Source: Fibrisoma montanum
Lineage (GTDB): Bacteria; Bacteroidota; Bacteroidia; Cytophagales; Spirosomataceae
Assembly: GCF_003583365.1 (NCBI RefSeq)
Contig: NZ_QXED01000007.1
Location: 124,001-188,000 of the forward strand
DNA: 64,000 bases
Reading direction: 5' to 3'
The position numbers and the translations under genes were made by a program. Of the stretch, positions 44,113 through 53,201 are shown one piece after another (position 1 is the first letter of the stretch; each line of letters begins with the position of its first letter). Under the pieces are notes generated by a model. It saw nothing but the letters and a program-made list of their open reading frames with translations. It did not search any database and was not told where the DNA came from.

Positions 44113-46794
44113 ATGAACGGTTTACATCAGGCAGCGGCTCTCGGACTACTTTTACTTCTTGGCGGCCAGGTTTGCGCGCAGCAACCCGGACAAATGCCTT
44201 CCGATACGTCGCGTCAAAACGCGCCGGGTAAGGCAGACACGCTTCGAAACACGACGCCCCCGCCCACCCGACCCGACACCACCCAGTTCAACTCGGCCGA
44301 CCCGATGGACCCTATGCGTACCCCGCAGCCGGCCGCCACGCCGACCGTTCCGCAAGGTCAACCCCAACCTAGTGACCCGGAACTGCCCGCAGCCGCAACC
44401 CGCAACGGTACTGTTCAGGGGCAGCTGGTTGTGGCGCAGAATGGTCAGAACCGTCCCGTCGAATTTGCCAGCATTGGCCTGTTCAGCGCGACGGATTCCA
44501 GTTCGGTTGGCGGTGGACTGAGTAATGAAAAAGGCCTGTTCGTTATTGACAACCTGCCCCCGGGCAACTACTACATTCTGGTGCAGTCGCTCGGTTTCGC
44601 GGCCAGGACCATACCGAACGTAACCATTACGGCCCAGCAGCCAACGGTCAGCCTGGGCAGCGTTTCGCTGAACGAAACGGCCCGCCAACTGGAAGAAGTG
44701 GTCGTGCAGGGCCAGCGCCAGCTGATCGACTACGCACTCGACCGCAAGATTGTCAACGTCGATCAGTTGCCGACGGCACTGGGCGGCACCGCAACAGACA
44801 TTCTGCAGAACGTACCCTCCGTCACGATCGACGCCGATGGTGTGCTGAGCCTGCGCGGAAGCAGCAACGTACTGGTGTTCGTCGACGGCAAACCGTCCGG
44901 CCTGACGGGTCTCGATCGGGAGGCCGTACTGGAGCAGATTCCGGCCAGCAACATCGAACGCGTTGAAATCATCACCAACCCCTCGTCGCGGTACGATGCC
45001 GACGGGGCCGCGGGTATTATCAACATCATCCTGAAAAAACAGCAGGCGCAGGGCTTCAACGGCAATGTCCAGCTCAACGTCGGTACCCGCGATAAGTACA
45101 ACGCGTCCATCAACCTGAACTACCGGATCAAAAACCTTAACCTGTTCGGCAGTTATAATTTCCGCGATGAGCGCCGGTTCAGCTACCGCAACTCCGACCG
45201 GCAGAACCTGTTCGAAAATGATTCGACCAGTTTCCTGCTTCAGCGTAACGATGGCTTCCGGTCGGGGGTCAACAATAACATGCGGTTTGGGCTTGACTAC
45301 AACCTGACCAAACGCGATAACATAACGGCCTCGGTCCTGTACCGTCCTCAGTACGACCGGGACGTCAGTTCGGAAACGATCAATACGTTGAACAGCGACC
45401 GGGCGCTGCTGGGGCAGATCCTCCGGCTGACCGAAGAGCGGGAGCCGGAGCGCGGCTTCGACTACGTGTTCGGCTACGCTCGCACGTTCGAGAAACCCGG
45501 CCGGAAGCTGAACTTCGACGCGACGCTGTCGACCAACAACAGCATCGAATACACCGACTACCAGCTCTCAACGGACCTCCCGGCTTATCTGATTACGCCC
45601 AACCTGCGGGCCGGTCGACAGGAGAGTACGAATGATGAAAACAACCGGGTGTCCGTGCTGCAACTGGATTTTGTGGAGCCGTTTGGCGGCAAAAAACGGT
45701 TTGAAGCCGGTCTGAAACAAACCAATCGCTACCAGAACGCCGACTACGTATTCCTCGATTACCTCTACGGCTTCCCGGTGTTGAATACCAACATCAGCAA
45801 CAACTTCGTGTACGACGAACGCACGAGTGCCGCGTACGTCAACTTCGGCGACGAGTTCAAAACGTTCAGCTATCAGCTTGGGGTACGCACGGAGTATACC
45901 AACATCATCACCGACCAGCGGACAACGGCCCAGCGCAATACCCGCGACTACATCTACCTGTTTCCGAGCGCCTTCTTCAACTATAACATCAGCAAGGAAC
46001 AGAAGATGCAGGTTAACTACAGCCGGCGCATCAACCGGCCGTCGCAGCGGGCGCTGAACCCGTTTATCGACCTGAGCGACCCGCTGAACATCCGGTTCGG
46101 AAATCCCTTCCTGAATCCGGAACTGATCAACTCGTTTGAAGTCAGCCACCTCTGGTACGGCAAATCAACCTCGCTGACCTCGTCGCTGTTCTTCCGGCGA
46201 TCGACCAACGACGTTACGCGCTTCCAGACCCTGCGGCCCGACGGCGTTACGGAGCAGACCTTTCTGAACCTGAACCGTTCGCAGAATTATGGCCTTGAGG
46301 TGGTCGTGAGTCAGGACATTCTGAAGTGGTGGAAAGCCAATGGTACGTTCTCGTTTTTCCGGGCCAACATCCAGCCGGGGCCGGGCGTACCGGAAGGGCT
46401 GAACCGCAGCAACCAGAGCTGGACCGCCCGGCTTAACTCCACGCTCAGCCCCTGGAAAGGCACCGATATGCAGGTGACGGTCAACTACCGCTCGCCGTTC
46501 ATCGTGGCGCAGGGCACCATCAACGGCTTTTTCAACGTAGACTTCGGCCTGAAGCAGAACGTACTGAAAGGCCGGGGGTCAATTAATTTCCGGGTCAGCG
46601 ACATCTTCAACACGCTCCAGTTCAGCAGCGATACGTTCGGGTCCAACTTCATTGCCAGCTCGGTGTCCAAACGCGAGAGCCGCATTGCCTTCATCGGCTT
46701 TAGCTACCGACTCAGCCGGCAGGTTTCCCGCGACCGGGAGCGTGACCGCGATGAACGCCGGGACGATCAGGACAACGGCGATGATGAGTTTTAG
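44113..46794 (+). CDS. TonB-dependent receptor-like outer-membrane protein
   Basis: An 893-residue outer-membrane protein. Signal peptide to about residue 22, then a Pro/Thr-rich stretch (25-95). A carboxypeptidase-like regulatory domain (about 100-195) has GTVQGQLVVAQNGQ at its start and NLPPGNYYILVQSLGF. The plug contains LRGSSNVLVFVDGKPSG and VEIITNPSSRYDADGAAGIINI. The barrel matches the OMP_b-brl_3 type, ending in a charged tail and terminal Phe. Receptors of this class are not the SusC type and often import or sense unknown ligands. No SusD gene adjoins it. Confidence 0.92.
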   Translation: MNGLHQAAALGLLLLLGGQVCAQQPGQMPSDTSRQNAPGKADTLRNTTPPPTRPDTTQFNSADPMDPMRTPQPAATPTVPQGQPQPSDPELPAAATRNGTVQGQLVVAQNGQNRPVEFASIGLFSATDSSSVGGGLSNEKGLFVIDNLPPGNYYILVQSLGFAARTIPNVTITAQQPTVSLGSVSLNETARQLEEVVVQGQRQLIDYALDRKIVNVDQLPTALGGTATDILQNVPSVTIDADGVLSLRGSSNVLVFVDGKPSGLTGLDREAVLEQIPASNIERVEIITNPSSRYDADGAAGIINIILKKQQAQGFNGNVQLNVGTRDKYNASINLNYRIKNLNLFGSYNFRDERRFSYRNSDRQNLFENDSTSFLLQRNDGFRSGVNNNMRFGLDYNLTKRDNITASVLYRPQYDRDVSSETINTLNSDRALLGQILRLTEEREPERGFDYVFGYARTFEKPGRKLNFDATLSTNNSIEYTDYQLSTDLPAYLITPNLRAGRQESTNDENNRVSVLQLDFVEPFGGKKRFEAGLKQTNRYQNADYVFLDYLYGFPVLNTNISNNFVYDERTSAAYVNFGDEFKTFSYQLGVRTEYTNIITDQRTTAQRNTRDYIYLFPSAFFNYNISKEQKMQVNYSRRINRPSQRALNPFIDLSDPLNIRFGNPFLNPELINSFEVSHLWYGKSTSLTSSLFFRRSTNDVTRFQTLRPDGVTEQTFLNLNRSQNYGLEVVVSQDILKWWKANGTFSFFRANIQPGPGVPEGLNRSNQSWTARLNSTLSPWKGTDMQVTVNYRSPFIVAQGTINGFFNVDFGLKQNVLKGRGSINFRVSDIFNTLQFSSDTFGSNFIASSVSKRESRIAFIGFSYRLSRQVSRDRERDRDERRDDQDNGDDEF

Positions 46795-46831
46795 CGATCA
46801 GTAATCCGGAGTATCCGTTCGATCACGATGG

Positions 46832-46870
46832 TCCTTCGGGGAGTTGCGGTTATGCGTACTCCCCGAAGGA
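46832..46870 (+). terminator. Terminator after the TonB-dependent receptor gene
   Basis: A perfect 13-bp stem (46832-46844/46858-46870) with a 13-nt loop, 37 bases after the stop; a short T-rich stretch (TGGGTTTA) follows. Confidence 0.7.
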
Positions 46871-46930
46871 TGTGGGTTTACGAATCAGTAGGCGGGCGTC
46901 GGCGCTTCCTTTTCTGGTTTTACTACGTAT

Positions 46931-48889
46931 ATGACGAACCGGTTCTCTGTGTTGCTTCGGGCCTGGCCCGGCGCTATTTTGTTCATGAGTTCGCTGGGGG
47001 CAGCCCTGGCGCAAACGCCCGCTCCCACCAACGTACCCCGCGCAGCCCCGATTATGAGCCGCTGGGAAAAACAACTCACCCCCGACAACGCCTGGCGCGA
47101 ATACCCCCGCCCGCAGATGGTCCGTCCGCAGTGGCAGAACCTGAACGGGCTGTGGGAGTATGCCATCACCCCCAAAACCGCCCCGGCTCCAACGACCTTC
47201 AGCGGTCAGATTCTGGTGCCGTTCTGCGTCGAATCGACGGTTTCAAAAGTTAACAAACCCCTCACCCCCGACCAGCGGCTATGGTACCGCCGGAACGTAA
47301 CGATTCCCCGCGACTGGAACGGCCAGCGGGTGCTGCTGCACTTCGGAGCCGTCGATTACGAGTGCAGCCTGTGGGTCAACGGCGGACTGGTCGGCTCGCA
47401 CACGGGCGGCTCGGATGCGTTCACCTTCGACCTGACGGATTTTCTGAAAGACGGCCCGAATCAGCTGCTGCTGGGCGTAACGGATCCAACCTCGACCGAC
47501 GAACAGCCCCGGGGCAAGCAATTGCTGAATCCCAACGGCATCTGGTACACGCCGGTGTCGGGCATCTGGCAAACGGTTTGGCTGGAGCCGGTGCCCAGGC
47601 AGGCCTACATCGACGAAGTGCGCGTAACACCAGAGGTCGATTCGGGCCGCGTGCGGGTTGAGGTGCTGCTGGATAAACCGGCCAACAACCGTACCACCGC
47701 CATCCGGCTAACGGCGCTGGACGGCAACCAATCCATTGCTACGGCGCTCGTTCGGGCAGGCCGGGTGGGGTATCTGCCCATCCGCACGCCCAAACTCTGG
47801 TCGCCCGACCGTCCGTTTCTTTACAATCTGCGCGCCGAAGTAGTGACGGTCAACGACCCGTTCGAGGGCGTACCCAACAACCAGCGTCCCCGGCGCGGAG
47901 CCCCCGCCGAACAGACCGCTTACGCCAACGCGACCGTGACGGGCAACCCGCAGGATGCCGTAACGAGCTATTTTGCCATGCGGAAAATAACGATTGGTCG
48001 GCGCCCCAGCGGAGCGGGTTCGGCAGCCAACCAGCCGGTGCTTCTGCTGAACAATGAATTCGTGTTTCAGAACGGCCCGCTCGACCAGGGCTGGTGGCCG
48101 GGTAGTCTGCTGACCCCACCCTCCGACGAAGCCATGAGCTTCGAGATTGACTTCCTGAAAAAATCAGGCTTCAACATGCTCCGCAAACACATCAAAGTGG
48201 AGCCCGCCCGCTACTACTACCTGTGCGACCGACTCGGGATGCTGGTCTGGCAGGATATGCCGTCGGGCTTTCTGGAAGGGCAGAACGAATCGCCGGGGGA
48301 TGTGGCCGAACCGCTGCGCCGGTCGAAAGGCAAGGAGCAGTTTGAGCTTGAACTGCGCCGGATGATGAACCAACTGCACAACCATCCGAGCATTGTGACG
48401 TGGGTGGTGCATAACGAAGGCTGGGGCCAGTACGAAAACCAGCGGCTGGCGGCCTGGGTGAAAGGTCTCGATCCGAGCCGGGTCGTCAACGCGGTCAGCG
48501 GCTGGAACGACCGGGGCGCGGGCGATTTCTACGACATCCACACCTACGAACCCGAGCCCAGAGCCCCGGCTCCGAAACCGGACCGCGTGGTGGTCATTGG
48601 CGAGTTCGGCGGTATCGGCTGGCCTGTACAGGGGCACCTCTGGAATCCGGAGATGCGCAACTGGGGCTACCAGACGTATCAATCGGCCGATGAGGTGCTG
48701 AAAGCGTATCAGAAAAAGTATACCAAAATCATCGAGTACTACCAGAATCAGGCGCTGTCGGCGGCCGTCTACACGCAAACGACCGACGTAGAGGGCGAGG
48801 TAAACGGCCTGCTGACCTACGACCGCGAGGTAATTAAAATTCCGGTCGAAACGCTGCGCCAGATTCATGCGCCTTTATTCAAGAAGTAA
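46931..48889 (+). CDS. Glycoside hydrolase family 2 protein
   Basis: A 652-residue exported enzyme (signal peptide to about residue 28, ALAQ). Order of domains: N-terminal sugar-binding sandwich (QNLNGLWEYAI to WYRRNVTIP, LHFGAVDYECSLWVNG), immunoglobulin-like domain (about 245-340), and a TIM barrel with LRKHIKVEPARYYYLCDRLGMLVWQDMPSGF. The catalytic acid/base is Glu496 in HNEGWGQ and the nucleophile Glu558 in IGEFGGIG. GH2 includes beta-galactosidases, beta-mannosidases and beta-glucuronidases; the specificity is open. A Tat-exported enolase-superfamily gene follows after 84 bases, suggesting joint processing of one sugar. Confidence 0.93.
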   Translation: MTNRFSVLLRAWPGAILFMSSLGAALAQTPAPTNVPRAAPIMSRWEKQLTPDNAWREYPRPQMVRPQWQNLNGLWEYAITPKTAPAPTTFSGQILVPFCVESTVSKVNKPLTPDQRLWYRRNVTIPRDWNGQRVLLHFGAVDYECSLWVNGGLVGSHTGGSDAFTFDLTDFLKDGPNQLLLGVTDPTSTDEQPRGKQLLNPNGIWYTPVSGIWQTVWLEPVPRQAYIDEVRVTPEVDSGRVRVEVLLDKPANNRTTAIRLTALDGNQSIATALVRAGRVGYLPIRTPKLWSPDRPFLYNLRAEVVTVNDPFEGVPNNQRPRRGAPAEQTAYANATVTGNPQDAVTSYFAMRKITIGRRPSGAGSAANQPVLLLNNEFVFQNGPLDQGWWPGSLLTPPSDEAMSFEIDFLKKSGFNMLRKHIKVEPARYYYLCDRLGMLVWQDMPSGFLEGQNESPGDVAEPLRRSKGKEQFELELRRMMNQLHNHPSIVTWVVHNEGWGQYENQRLAAWVKGLDPSRVVNAVSGWNDRGAGDFYDIHTYEPEPRAPAPKPDRVVVIGEFGGIGWPVQGHLWNPEMRNWGYQTYQSADEVLKAYQKKYTKIIEYYQNQALSAAVYTQTTDVEGEVNGLLTYDREVIKIPVETLRQIHAPLFKK

Positions 48890-48973
48890 GCTGACCCGGC
48901 CACCGGGCGTCGTCAGTTGCTGATCGTGCGCCCGGTGGCCGGCTGCGGTCGTTACCCCTAACCCGTTTTGTGT

Positions 48974-50203
48974 ATGAACCGAAGGCATTTTCTCCATCAA
49001 CTGACCGGTGCCGCTTCCGCCTTGACGCTGGGCCAGGCAGCCGCAGGACGTTCCCCTTATTTCATGGGCTTCGACGACCTGATGAACCACCGCATCGCCG
49101 ACGTCCGCTACACCGAGGTCCAGTTGACATGGCCCCGGTTTGTGGGCAAAAACGCCCGGCGCGACATCCACGGGTACGGCCCTAAAGTCACGGTTTGTAC
49201 CCTCACGACGGATCAGGGTGCGAAAGGCTGGGGACTGCCCAACGGTCGGCGCAGCGACGAGGTGATTGCCTACGTGAAAGGCAAACGGATAGCCGACCTG
49301 TTCCGGCCGGACGTGGGCGTAACCGACCCCAGGGCGCTGGCCTTCGACGTACCGTTGCACGATCTGGCGGGCGTCATCCTGAACCAGCCCGTGTATCAGC
49401 TCCTCGGTCAGCAACAGCCACGACCGAACGCGGCCCGACCCATACTGACCAAATGCTACAGCGGGATGATTTATTTCGATGAACTGGAGCCCAAGGCCGG
49501 GCCGGTGCAGACGCTGGCAAACGGAATGGATACCATCCTGGAAAACTGTGCCAGCGATTACAAACTGGGCTACCGGCAGTTCAAGCTCAAGATCGGGCGC
49601 GGCAACATGTGGATGCCCAAGGACGCGGGCCTGCAGCGCGACATTGACGTAACGAAACTAGTGGCCAAAACCTTTCCCGACTGCGAGATCCTGGTCGATG
49701 CCAACGATGGCTATACCGTCGACAGTACCATTGCCTACCTCAAAGGCATCGGTGACATACCGCTGTTCTGGATGGAGGAACCCTTCGCCGAAACGGTCGC
49801 CGACTACCGGAAACTCCGCACCTGGACCCGCGTTAACACCCCGAAAATCCTGCTGGCCGACGGCGAATACAATCCCGATCAGACCTTACTGCGTGACCTC
49901 TGCGAACAAAAATTGATTGATGTCCACATCACCGACATCATGGGGTATGGTTTTACCCCCTGGCGGAAATTAATGCCGGACTTGATAAAGATGGGCATTC
50001 AGGCGTCGCCCCACGCCTTTGGAGAAGTACTCAAAACCAACTACACGGCTCACCTGACCGGGGGCCTGGGCAACACCGTCACCATCGAGGGTGTTCCCTG
50101 CACCAGCGACGATATTGACTTCGGCAATTACAAAATTGTTGGTGGGCAGCTTGTTCCGTCGCCTGCTCCCGGCTTTGGCATGAAGCTGCTCAAAACCGCC
50201 TGA
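48974..50203 (+). CDS. Enolase-superfamily (mandelate racemase/muconate lactonizing) protein with Tat signal
   Basis: A 409-residue protein beginning MNRRHFLHQLTGAASALTLG, a twin-arginine-type signal. The enolase-superfamily active site is visible: lysines in QFKLKIGRG, metal ligands in LVDANDGY, WMEEPFAE and LADGEY, and a His in QASPHAFGEVL. This set resembles acid-sugar dehydratases. Members of this group normally act in the cytoplasm; the export signal suggests an extracytoplasmic role on sugar acids, perhaps products of the GH2 enzyme encoded just upstream. Reaction and substrate are unknown. Confidence 0.88.
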   Translation: MNRRHFLHQLTGAASALTLGQAAAGRSPYFMGFDDLMNHRIADVRYTEVQLTWPRFVGKNARRDIHGYGPKVTVCTLTTDQGAKGWGLPNGRRSDEVIAYVKGKRIADLFRPDVGVTDPRALAFDVPLHDLAGVILNQPVYQLLGQQQPRPNAARPILTKCYSGMIYFDELEPKAGPVQTLANGMDTILENCASDYKLGYRQFKLKIGRGNMWMPKDAGLQRDIDVTKLVAKTFPDCEILVDANDGYTVDSTIAYLKGIGDIPLFWMEEPFAETVADYRKLRTWTRVNTPKILLADGEYNPDQTLLRDLCEQKLIDVHITDIMGYGFTPWRKLMPDLIKMGIQASPHAFGEVLKTNYTAHLTGGLGNTVTIEGVPCTSDDIDFGNYKIVGGQLVPSPAPGFGMKLLKTA

Positions 50204-50222
50204 GCAGTCGTCCCGACCGGGT

Positions 50223-50855
50223 TTATCGGCGACCCAGGTATTTGTTGACGGCCTCGACTTTGGAGTGGACCTGGAGTTTTTCGTAGATGTTGAAGATGTG
50301 CTTCCGCACGGTGGTTGGGCTGATAAACAGCTCATCCGCCACTTCCTTGTGGCTGTAGCCCTTCGACAGGCGGTCGAGGATTTCGCGTTCGCGGGACGTC
50401 AGTACGTCCAGTTCGCTGGATCTGGCGGGCGCCTGATAAAACGAACCGACAATCTTGCGGGCAATGGTACTGCTCATGGGGGAGCCGCCCTGGTGCAGTT
50501 CGCTGATGGCTTCGAGCAGTTTATGGGGCGCACTCCGTTTGAGAATGTACGAGTTAGCCCCTGCTTTGAGCGCTTCGAACACCAGCTCGTCTTCGTCGTA
50601 GGCCGTACACATCATGAACTGGGTCTGCGGGCAGAGGGGCTTGAGCTGCCGGACGCAGTCGATCCCGTTCATACCCGGCAGGCCAATGTCCATCAGGACG
50701 ATGTCGACCGGGTGCCCGGGCAAATCCAGCAATGCATCCTCGGCGGTTGCATAGGCCGACTGGCATACAAACCCATCCGCCCCGCCGATCAGAATGCTCA
50801 GCGACTGCCGGATTTCGTCCTTGTCTTCAACAATGGCAACGGTAATGGTATTCAT
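50223..50855 (-). CDS. LuxR/NarL-family response regulator
   Basis: A 210-residue regulator: receiver domain with the phosphoacceptor Asp56 in VLMDIGLPGMNGIDC and acidic patch VEDKDE, then a LuxR-type helix-turn-helix (LTSREREILDRLSKGYSHKE, then ELFISPTTVRKHIFN). It overlaps the stop region of the kinase gene upstream by 4 bases (ATGA), so the two form a two-component pair under translational coupling. Target genes unknown; the divergent and convergent sugar genes are candidates only by position. Confidence 0.95.
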   Translation of the reverse strand: MNTITVAIVEDKDEIRQSLSILIGGADGFVCQSAYATAEDALLDLPGHPVDIVLMDIGLPGMNGIDCVRQLKPLCPQTQFMMCTAYDEDELVFEALKAGANSYILKRSAPHKLLEAISELHQGGSPMSSTIARKIVGSFYQAPARSSELDVLTSREREILDRLSKGYSHKEVADELFISPTTVRKHIFNIYEKLQVHSKVEAVNKYLGRR

Positions 50856-52870
50856 ACCGCAATACTGGCAGAAATTTCGGGTTTAGGCCATACTTCATTT
50901 GTAGTATTTTTAGCCGTTCCACCGGTTCCGTATGGATACGTAATCGTTACGGACGTACCCGCTGGGGAGGATGTTATGGTGCAGCTCCCACCCGACTCGC
51001 TCATGCGGTTGTTCATGTTGGTCAGTCCGTTGCGCAGTTTGTGCTTCTCCTGCGGTTCGAAACCCCGCCCGTTGTCGCTTACGTCGATAACCAGTTCCGT
51101 ATCGCGGGGGTCAATCCGGAGAATAACCTGCGTGGCCTGAGCGTGCTTCACTACGTTATTAAGGGCTTCCTTCACCGTCAGAAAAACGTTGCGCCGATCA
51201 GCGCCCCGAACGCTGACGTCGGCCGGGGCCTCACCCGCCTGGATCTTTACCATCAGGGTCGTGTTTTCGATGAATTCACCGGCATACGAACGGATGTAGG
51301 CGATGAGACCGTTCAGGCTGTCGTTCTTCGTGTTCAGCGACCAGATGATTTCGTTCATGGTCGTCATCATGTCCGCCGAAATGTCCGAGATTTTCATCAC
51401 CTCCGGGGCAGTGCCGGCGCCCATGCGGGTTTTGAGCACCTCGCTGAGCAGGCCGATCGCGGTCAGCGACGCCCCCAGGTCGTCATGCATTTCTTTGGAA
51501 ATCCGTAATCGTTCTTTCTGCTGTCCGTGTAGTTCGGCCTGTATGGCCACCAGTTCCTGCTCCCGCTGCAGGGCCACCAGGGCGTTGTCTTTGGCCCGCT
51601 GGCGCTGGCGAAAATACAACCACCCGATTACGGCCAGCGCCACAACGGCCGCTACGGAAATGCCGGCCAGCCAGAGCCACAATACCTGCCGGTTGCGGTC
51701 ACTTTCCAGCCGTTCGATTTCCCGCTGCTTCTGGGTCAGTTTCTGCTGCGCTTCGGCTCTCCGGATTTTCTCTTCGTAACTCTGAAGCAGCTCTTTGGTC
51801 TCCACACTTTCGAGCGAATCGCGGGCCGTGATGTACTGATCGTACCAGTTGAGCGCTGCCTTGTAGTTACCGAGTCCCTCGTGCAGCAGGGCGTAGTTCC
51901 GGTAGATATTCCTCAACTCGGGCAGGCCCGCGTTTTCCCGCCGGGCGATGGCATAAGCCGCGTCCAGCAACGATCGGGCGGGAACGTACCGACTCTGCCG
52001 GATCTGCACTTGCGCCGTCGCCATCAGCATGTGCAGTTCATGACGCGGGTTTTTCAGCTGGCGGCTCAGATCGAGGCCCAGCCGGTAATGATACAGGGTC
52101 GAATCATACTGCCCCTGGTCTTCGTAGAGGTGACCAATGTTGTTGTGCAGGTTAATCAGGAAATCGCGGTCTTTGGGATCGACCAGCCGCCAGGCTTTCT
52201 GATAATACGCTTTGGCCAGGTCCAGACTGTCGATGCGGGAATAGATATTGGCAATGCCGAAGTAGTCGATGGCGATGCTGCGCGGATCGTCGGGGTTCCG
52301 GCGGTTGATGGCCAGGGCTTTGTTGTAATACGCCAGCGCCTGTTTGTACATGTGCTGCTGCTCATAAATCGTCGCCAGGTTGTTGTAAATAACCGACTGA
52401 TTGTGCACGTGGTTGATCAGCCGCATGTAATGCGCAGCCCGGTGGTACTGGTGCACGGCCTCCTGCCAGTCGCCACTGATCCAGGCCGTTACGGCCAGGG
52501 CGAAATGGCTCAGGCCGATGTTTCGCTTTGAGGTATCCTGCCGGGCCATCCGCAGGGCGGTCTGCGCAATACGGCGGGCTTCGTCGTAGCGTCCGATGTT
52601 GTTGAGCGTAAAGGTCAGCAACCGCATGCTCTCAAAATACCCTTTGGTAAATTTGATTTTCTGCGACAGGCCGTACGCCCGGCGGTAGTAGGTCAGCGCG
52701 GCTTCGGCATTCTGGTTTTCGAGGAGTTCGCCTTTGCGCAGCAACGAACTGACGTAGCTGGTGTCTTTGGGGTACGACGATGGCGTTTGCCCGCTGACCA
52801 CGCACACTGCCAGCAGGCTCAAGATGATGAACCACCCTACCGTTACTTTCGAGGATACCTGCGTTGGCAT
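50852..52870 (-). CDS. TPR-containing sensor histidine kinase (HisKA_3 type)
   Basis: A 672-residue kinase from the ATG at 52870. A signal peptide/anchor (VGWFIILSLLAVCVVSGQ) precedes about 350 residues of TPR repeats in the periplasm (such as NNLATIYEQQHMYKQALAYY). A single membrane helix follows (VLWLWLAGISVAAVVALAVIGW), then a coiled stretch and the kinase core. The core has the phosphorylated His in ISKEMHDDLGASLTAIG and the ATP-binding HATPase with NVVKHAQAT and DNGRGFEP. The -7 element at 52905-52912 supports the 52870 start over 52903. Signals sensed by such TPR kinases are mostly unknown. Confidence 0.94.
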   Translation of the reverse strand: MPTQVSSKVTVGWFIILSLLAVCVVSGQTPSSYPKDTSYVSSLLRKGELLENQNAEAALTYYRRAYGLSQKIKFTKGYFESMRLLTFTLNNIGRYDEARRIAQTALRMARQDTSKRNIGLSHFALAVTAWISGDWQEAVHQYHRAAHYMRLINHVHNQSVIYNNLATIYEQQHMYKQALAYYNKALAINRRNPDDPRSIAIDYFGIANIYSRIDSLDLAKAYYQKAWRLVDPKDRDFLINLHNNIGHLYEDQGQYDSTLYHYRLGLDLSRQLKNPRHELHMLMATAQVQIRQSRYVPARSLLDAAYAIARRENAGLPELRNIYRNYALLHEGLGNYKAALNWYDQYITARDSLESVETKELLQSYEEKIRRAEAQQKLTQKQREIERLESDRNRQVLWLWLAGISVAAVVALAVIGWLYFRQRQRAKDNALVALQREQELVAIQAELHGQQKERLRISKEMHDDLGASLTAIGLLSEVLKTRMGAGTAPEVMKISDISADMMTTMNEIIWSLNTKNDSLNGLIAYIRSYAGEFIENTTLMVKIQAGEAPADVSVRGADRRNVFLTVKEALNNVVKHAQATQVILRIDPRDTELVIDVSDNGRGFEPQEKHKLRNGLTNMNNRMSESGGSCTITSSPAGTSVTITYPYGTGGTAKNTTNEVWPKPEISASIAV

Positions 52871-53201
52871 AGTGCGGGGAACTAGCGGTTGATCCCTGTT
52901 CAATCAAATATACGCAGTTGGCCGTATCAGGCTGTCAGCTTTTTATGGAACGACCGTTTACCACCAAACAACCGGATACGCGATTGGTGATCAACAGAAG
53001 CCGCCAGGCCTGCTCAGTTTTGCATACGTTTCAGCAGACATCACGTAGCCAGGCGTCCTGCGTCAATGTGACAAATAAAACCTGACGTGTTTCCGGTGAT
53101 CTCCATTATTTTAGCTGTCTTATTGACGATCACTAAATTTACATCCGCTCAGGGCTTTACCCGCCCTTCTTAAACGTACCGTTCACGATTTATGCTACGT
53201 T
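52871..53201. other. Divergent intergenic region between two kinase genes
   Basis: The 331 bases hold the -7 element of the TPR kinase at the left and, at the right, a possible weak promoter (TTTA, 20 nt, TAAATTTA near 53134) for the second kinase. No open frame with recognisable family features was seen. Confidence 0.5.
52905..52912 (-). promoter_or_regulatory. TAnnTTTG -7 element for the TPR kinase operon
   Basis: On the minus strand TATATTTG, an exact consensus match about 35 nt before the ATG at 52870; no TTG was found at -33. Confidence 0.6.

Noticed and set aside
44113-46794. SusC-type receptor with missing SusD
   Set aside because: The receptor lacks SusC features and no SusD-like gene follows; the barrel matches the OMP_b-brl_3 type instead.
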